From Candidatus Obscuribacterales bacterium (GTDB lineage: Bacteria > Cyanobacteriota > Vampirovibrionia > Obscuribacterales > Obscuribacteraceae), in assembly GCA_019752635.1 (NCBI GenBank), contig JAIELX010000095.1, positions 1 through 64,000 of the forward strand: 64,000 nucleotides of DNA, read 5' to 3'. Positions 62,735-64,000 of this stretch are shown here, one piece after another (the stretch's first letter is position 1; every line of letters starts with the position of its first letter). The position numbers were made by a program, and so were the translations under genes. The notes under the pieces were generated by a model that saw only the letters and a program-made list of their open reading frames with translations, was not told the origin of the DNA and ran no database searches.

Positions 62735-62777
62735 CCCGGCAACCTTCAACCACGTACCGTGGTCGACGATTGCCGGG
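62735..62777. terminator. branched hairpin, likely bidirectional terminator
   Basis: CCCGGCAA and TTGCCGGG form an outer 8-bp stem that encloses a second short stem (CCACG/CGTGG). It lies between two convergent genes, 23 bases after the PfkB kinase stop. No long U-run is seen on either strand. Confidence 0.5.
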
Positions 62778-62856
62778 TTCAGGTCCGTCGGGGACCACAC
62801 CGAGAGTATCGAAAGATCGATAGATGTTTGTGGGATGATCGATAAACTTTTGCTGT

Positions 62857-63957
62857 CTAAAGCGGGTTGGGAGCGGGGACAACTCCAATCGGCCGAACGC
62901 CGGCTGGCAGGTTGTATGCATTGGCAGGCGTCATGCCGTGTTTTTGCAACTGTCTTCGAATTGCCGGCAATGCGGCCTCAGCCGCGCATTCACCCGCCTG
63001 AATTGCTTTTACAACATCACTCCTTTTGGTGGAAAAGATACTAATGCCGTTGCAGTCGGGACCAATGGTTATGTCGGCAAGTTGCGAGTGATAGGTATCG
63101 ATCACGGAAGCCCCCATGACAGTCATCCGATCCGCAACACCTTTAATCGTACGCACCTTCTTATGGGTGGTCGGCTGAATATTCTGCGTGACGGACACCC
63201 CGATTACAATCGCGGGATCAAAATTTCGGGCTGCGGTCGTAGGGACGTTTGCGCGCAAACCACCGTCGATGAAATCTCCCAATTCGGTATGAACCGGCTT
63301 GATCACAGGCGGCAAAGCGGAACTTACCGCGATCGCGCTGGCCAGGTTTCCTGTCAGCATCTGATATGGCTGCCCGTCAATCAAATTATTGGCGAGTGCA
63401 CAAAAGCGCGGATTCACATTCTCGACCCGCCGGTTATACGGTGCGAGCTGCTTATCCAGATATTTAGCAAACCTGGAGGCGTTGGATAGCCCCGGTTGTC
63501 GGCGAATCGTAGCCACCGCAAGTGCAATAGGTTGCAGTAAAGGACTGCGAACCCAAATCGGCGCGTAAGCCCTTTGAATCTGCCCGCTGAGCAATTTCGC
63601 TTCAATAGTTTCGAGCGGCATGCCGGCGCAGTACAACCCACCAACAACAGAGCCGATACTGCAGCCGGTGATGCAGTCAATCGGTATGCCCTCGCGCCTA
63701 AGCACGCGCAGGACTCCAACGTGTGCAGCACCACGCAGCCCACCACCACCGAGGGCCAGCGCTACACGCGGTCGACCGATGCTCCCTGGCGCTATAGGTC
63801 CCCACGGAGTCATTCCGACGTCATCCAGCGAAAACGCTGGAGACAGAGTTGATGAAGAGGCGGAACTCTCTTTAGCTAGGCAATTGGGCGCGTTGACCAT
63901 CGCCGTCAAGAGCAGCAACGATATCCAGAGTGCCTTCATTTTACTAGTCATAGACAC
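62857..63957 (-). CDS. secreted patatin-like phospholipase
   Basis: Exported protein of 366 residues. It has a signal peptide (MKALWISLLLLTAMVNAPNC with LAKE after it; the Cys could also suit a lipoprotein, but no clear lipobox is present). Patatin motifs are all present: oxyanion loop GGGGLRGAAHVG, nucleophile elbow GCSIGSVVGG, and the catalytic Asp in DFIDGGLRANVP. A lipid acyl hydrolase role at the envelope is expected. GTG 63957 has GGGAGG at good spacing; ATG 63951 is also possible. Confidence 0.9.
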   Translation of the reverse strand: MSMTSKMKALWISLLLLTAMVNAPNCLAKESSASSSTLSPAFSLDDVGMTPWGPIAPGSIGRPRVALALGGGGLRGAAHVGVLRVLRREGIPIDCITGCSIGSVVGGLYCAGMPLETIEAKLLSGQIQRAYAPIWVRSPLLQPIALAVATIRRQPGLSNASRFAKYLDKQLAPYNRRVENVNPRFCALANNLIDGQPYQMLTGNLASAIAVSSALPPVIKPVHTELGDFIDGGLRANVPTTAARNFDPAIVIGVSVTQNIQPTTHKKVRTIKGVADRMTVMGASVIDTYHSQLADITIGPDCNGISIFSTKRSDVVKAIQAGECAAEAALPAIRRQLQKHGMTPANAYNLPAGVRPIGVVPAPNPL

Positions 63958-64000
63958 AGTCGTACCTCCCGGTAACGAGTCGCCAGCGATATCGCCGACA

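Overview
The window is a chromosomal stretch of a diderm bacterium, most likely from the non-photosynthetic relatives of Cyanobacteria (Melainabacteria/Vampirovibrionia, Obscuribacterales type). This placement is inference. It rests on a secreted three-SLH-domain protein, a PknB-type kinase with a long extracytoplasmic TPR region, abundant TPR proteins, a short cyanobacterial-style RRM protein, a TonB-C-like periplasmic protein, Tad-type pseudopilins and four clustered small heat-shock proteins. Start sites mostly carry strong AGGAGG-like ribosome sites. I see no phage, insertion sequence, CRISPR array or rRNA, and one tRNA (Leu, CAA).

Layout. 0-19 kb: housekeeping and envelope genes (uppS, SLH protein, SDR, roadblock protein, mutS, TPR protein, alpha/beta hydrolase), then two overlapping histidine-kinase-like genes, then birA, osmC and a GNAT acetyltransferase. 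19-28 kb: class I ribonucleotide reductase (nrdA, nrdB), a fragment resembling a Ser/Thr kinase tail, a TrkA-N membrane protein, glpK, a pyroglutamyl-peptidase and tRNA-Leu. 28-31 kb: four hsp20 genes in a row, divergent from a secreted metallopeptidase. 32.8-43.5 kb: a minus-strand surface/secretion region with TadE/TadG-like pseudopilins, two paralogous secreted proteins, a subtilase, a PknB kinase and a TPR membrane protein. 43.8-51 kb: small accessory genes, several strong hairpins, a homopolymer tract, and a dihydroorotate-dehydrogenase-like domain fused to a duplicated membrane module. 51-64 kb: glpQ, aldo/keto reductase, a sulfite-oxidase-like protein divergent from a GcvT/PYROXD2 operon, trhO, a PfkB kinase and a patatin.

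Most notable observations. (1) The two tandem histidine kinases are complementary half-enzymes. The first keeps the phospho-acceptor His (H384) but has lost the ATP-binding boxes. The second keeps N, G1 and G2 boxes but has Ser (S384) at the same position. They look like an obligate pair working in trans. (2) The TadG-like gene and the subtilase gene each lie behind an array of four 11-bp direct repeats (consensus GTCCCTGAATT on the plus strand), followed by matching downstream promoter sequence, which suggests one regulator for both units. (3) In the tandem PYROXD2-like pair the second copy has lost the glycine-rich FAD-binding motif, so a degenerate-partner theme recurs.

Starts were chosen from ribosome sites, signal peptides and family length. 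Where two starts are plausible the entry says so.
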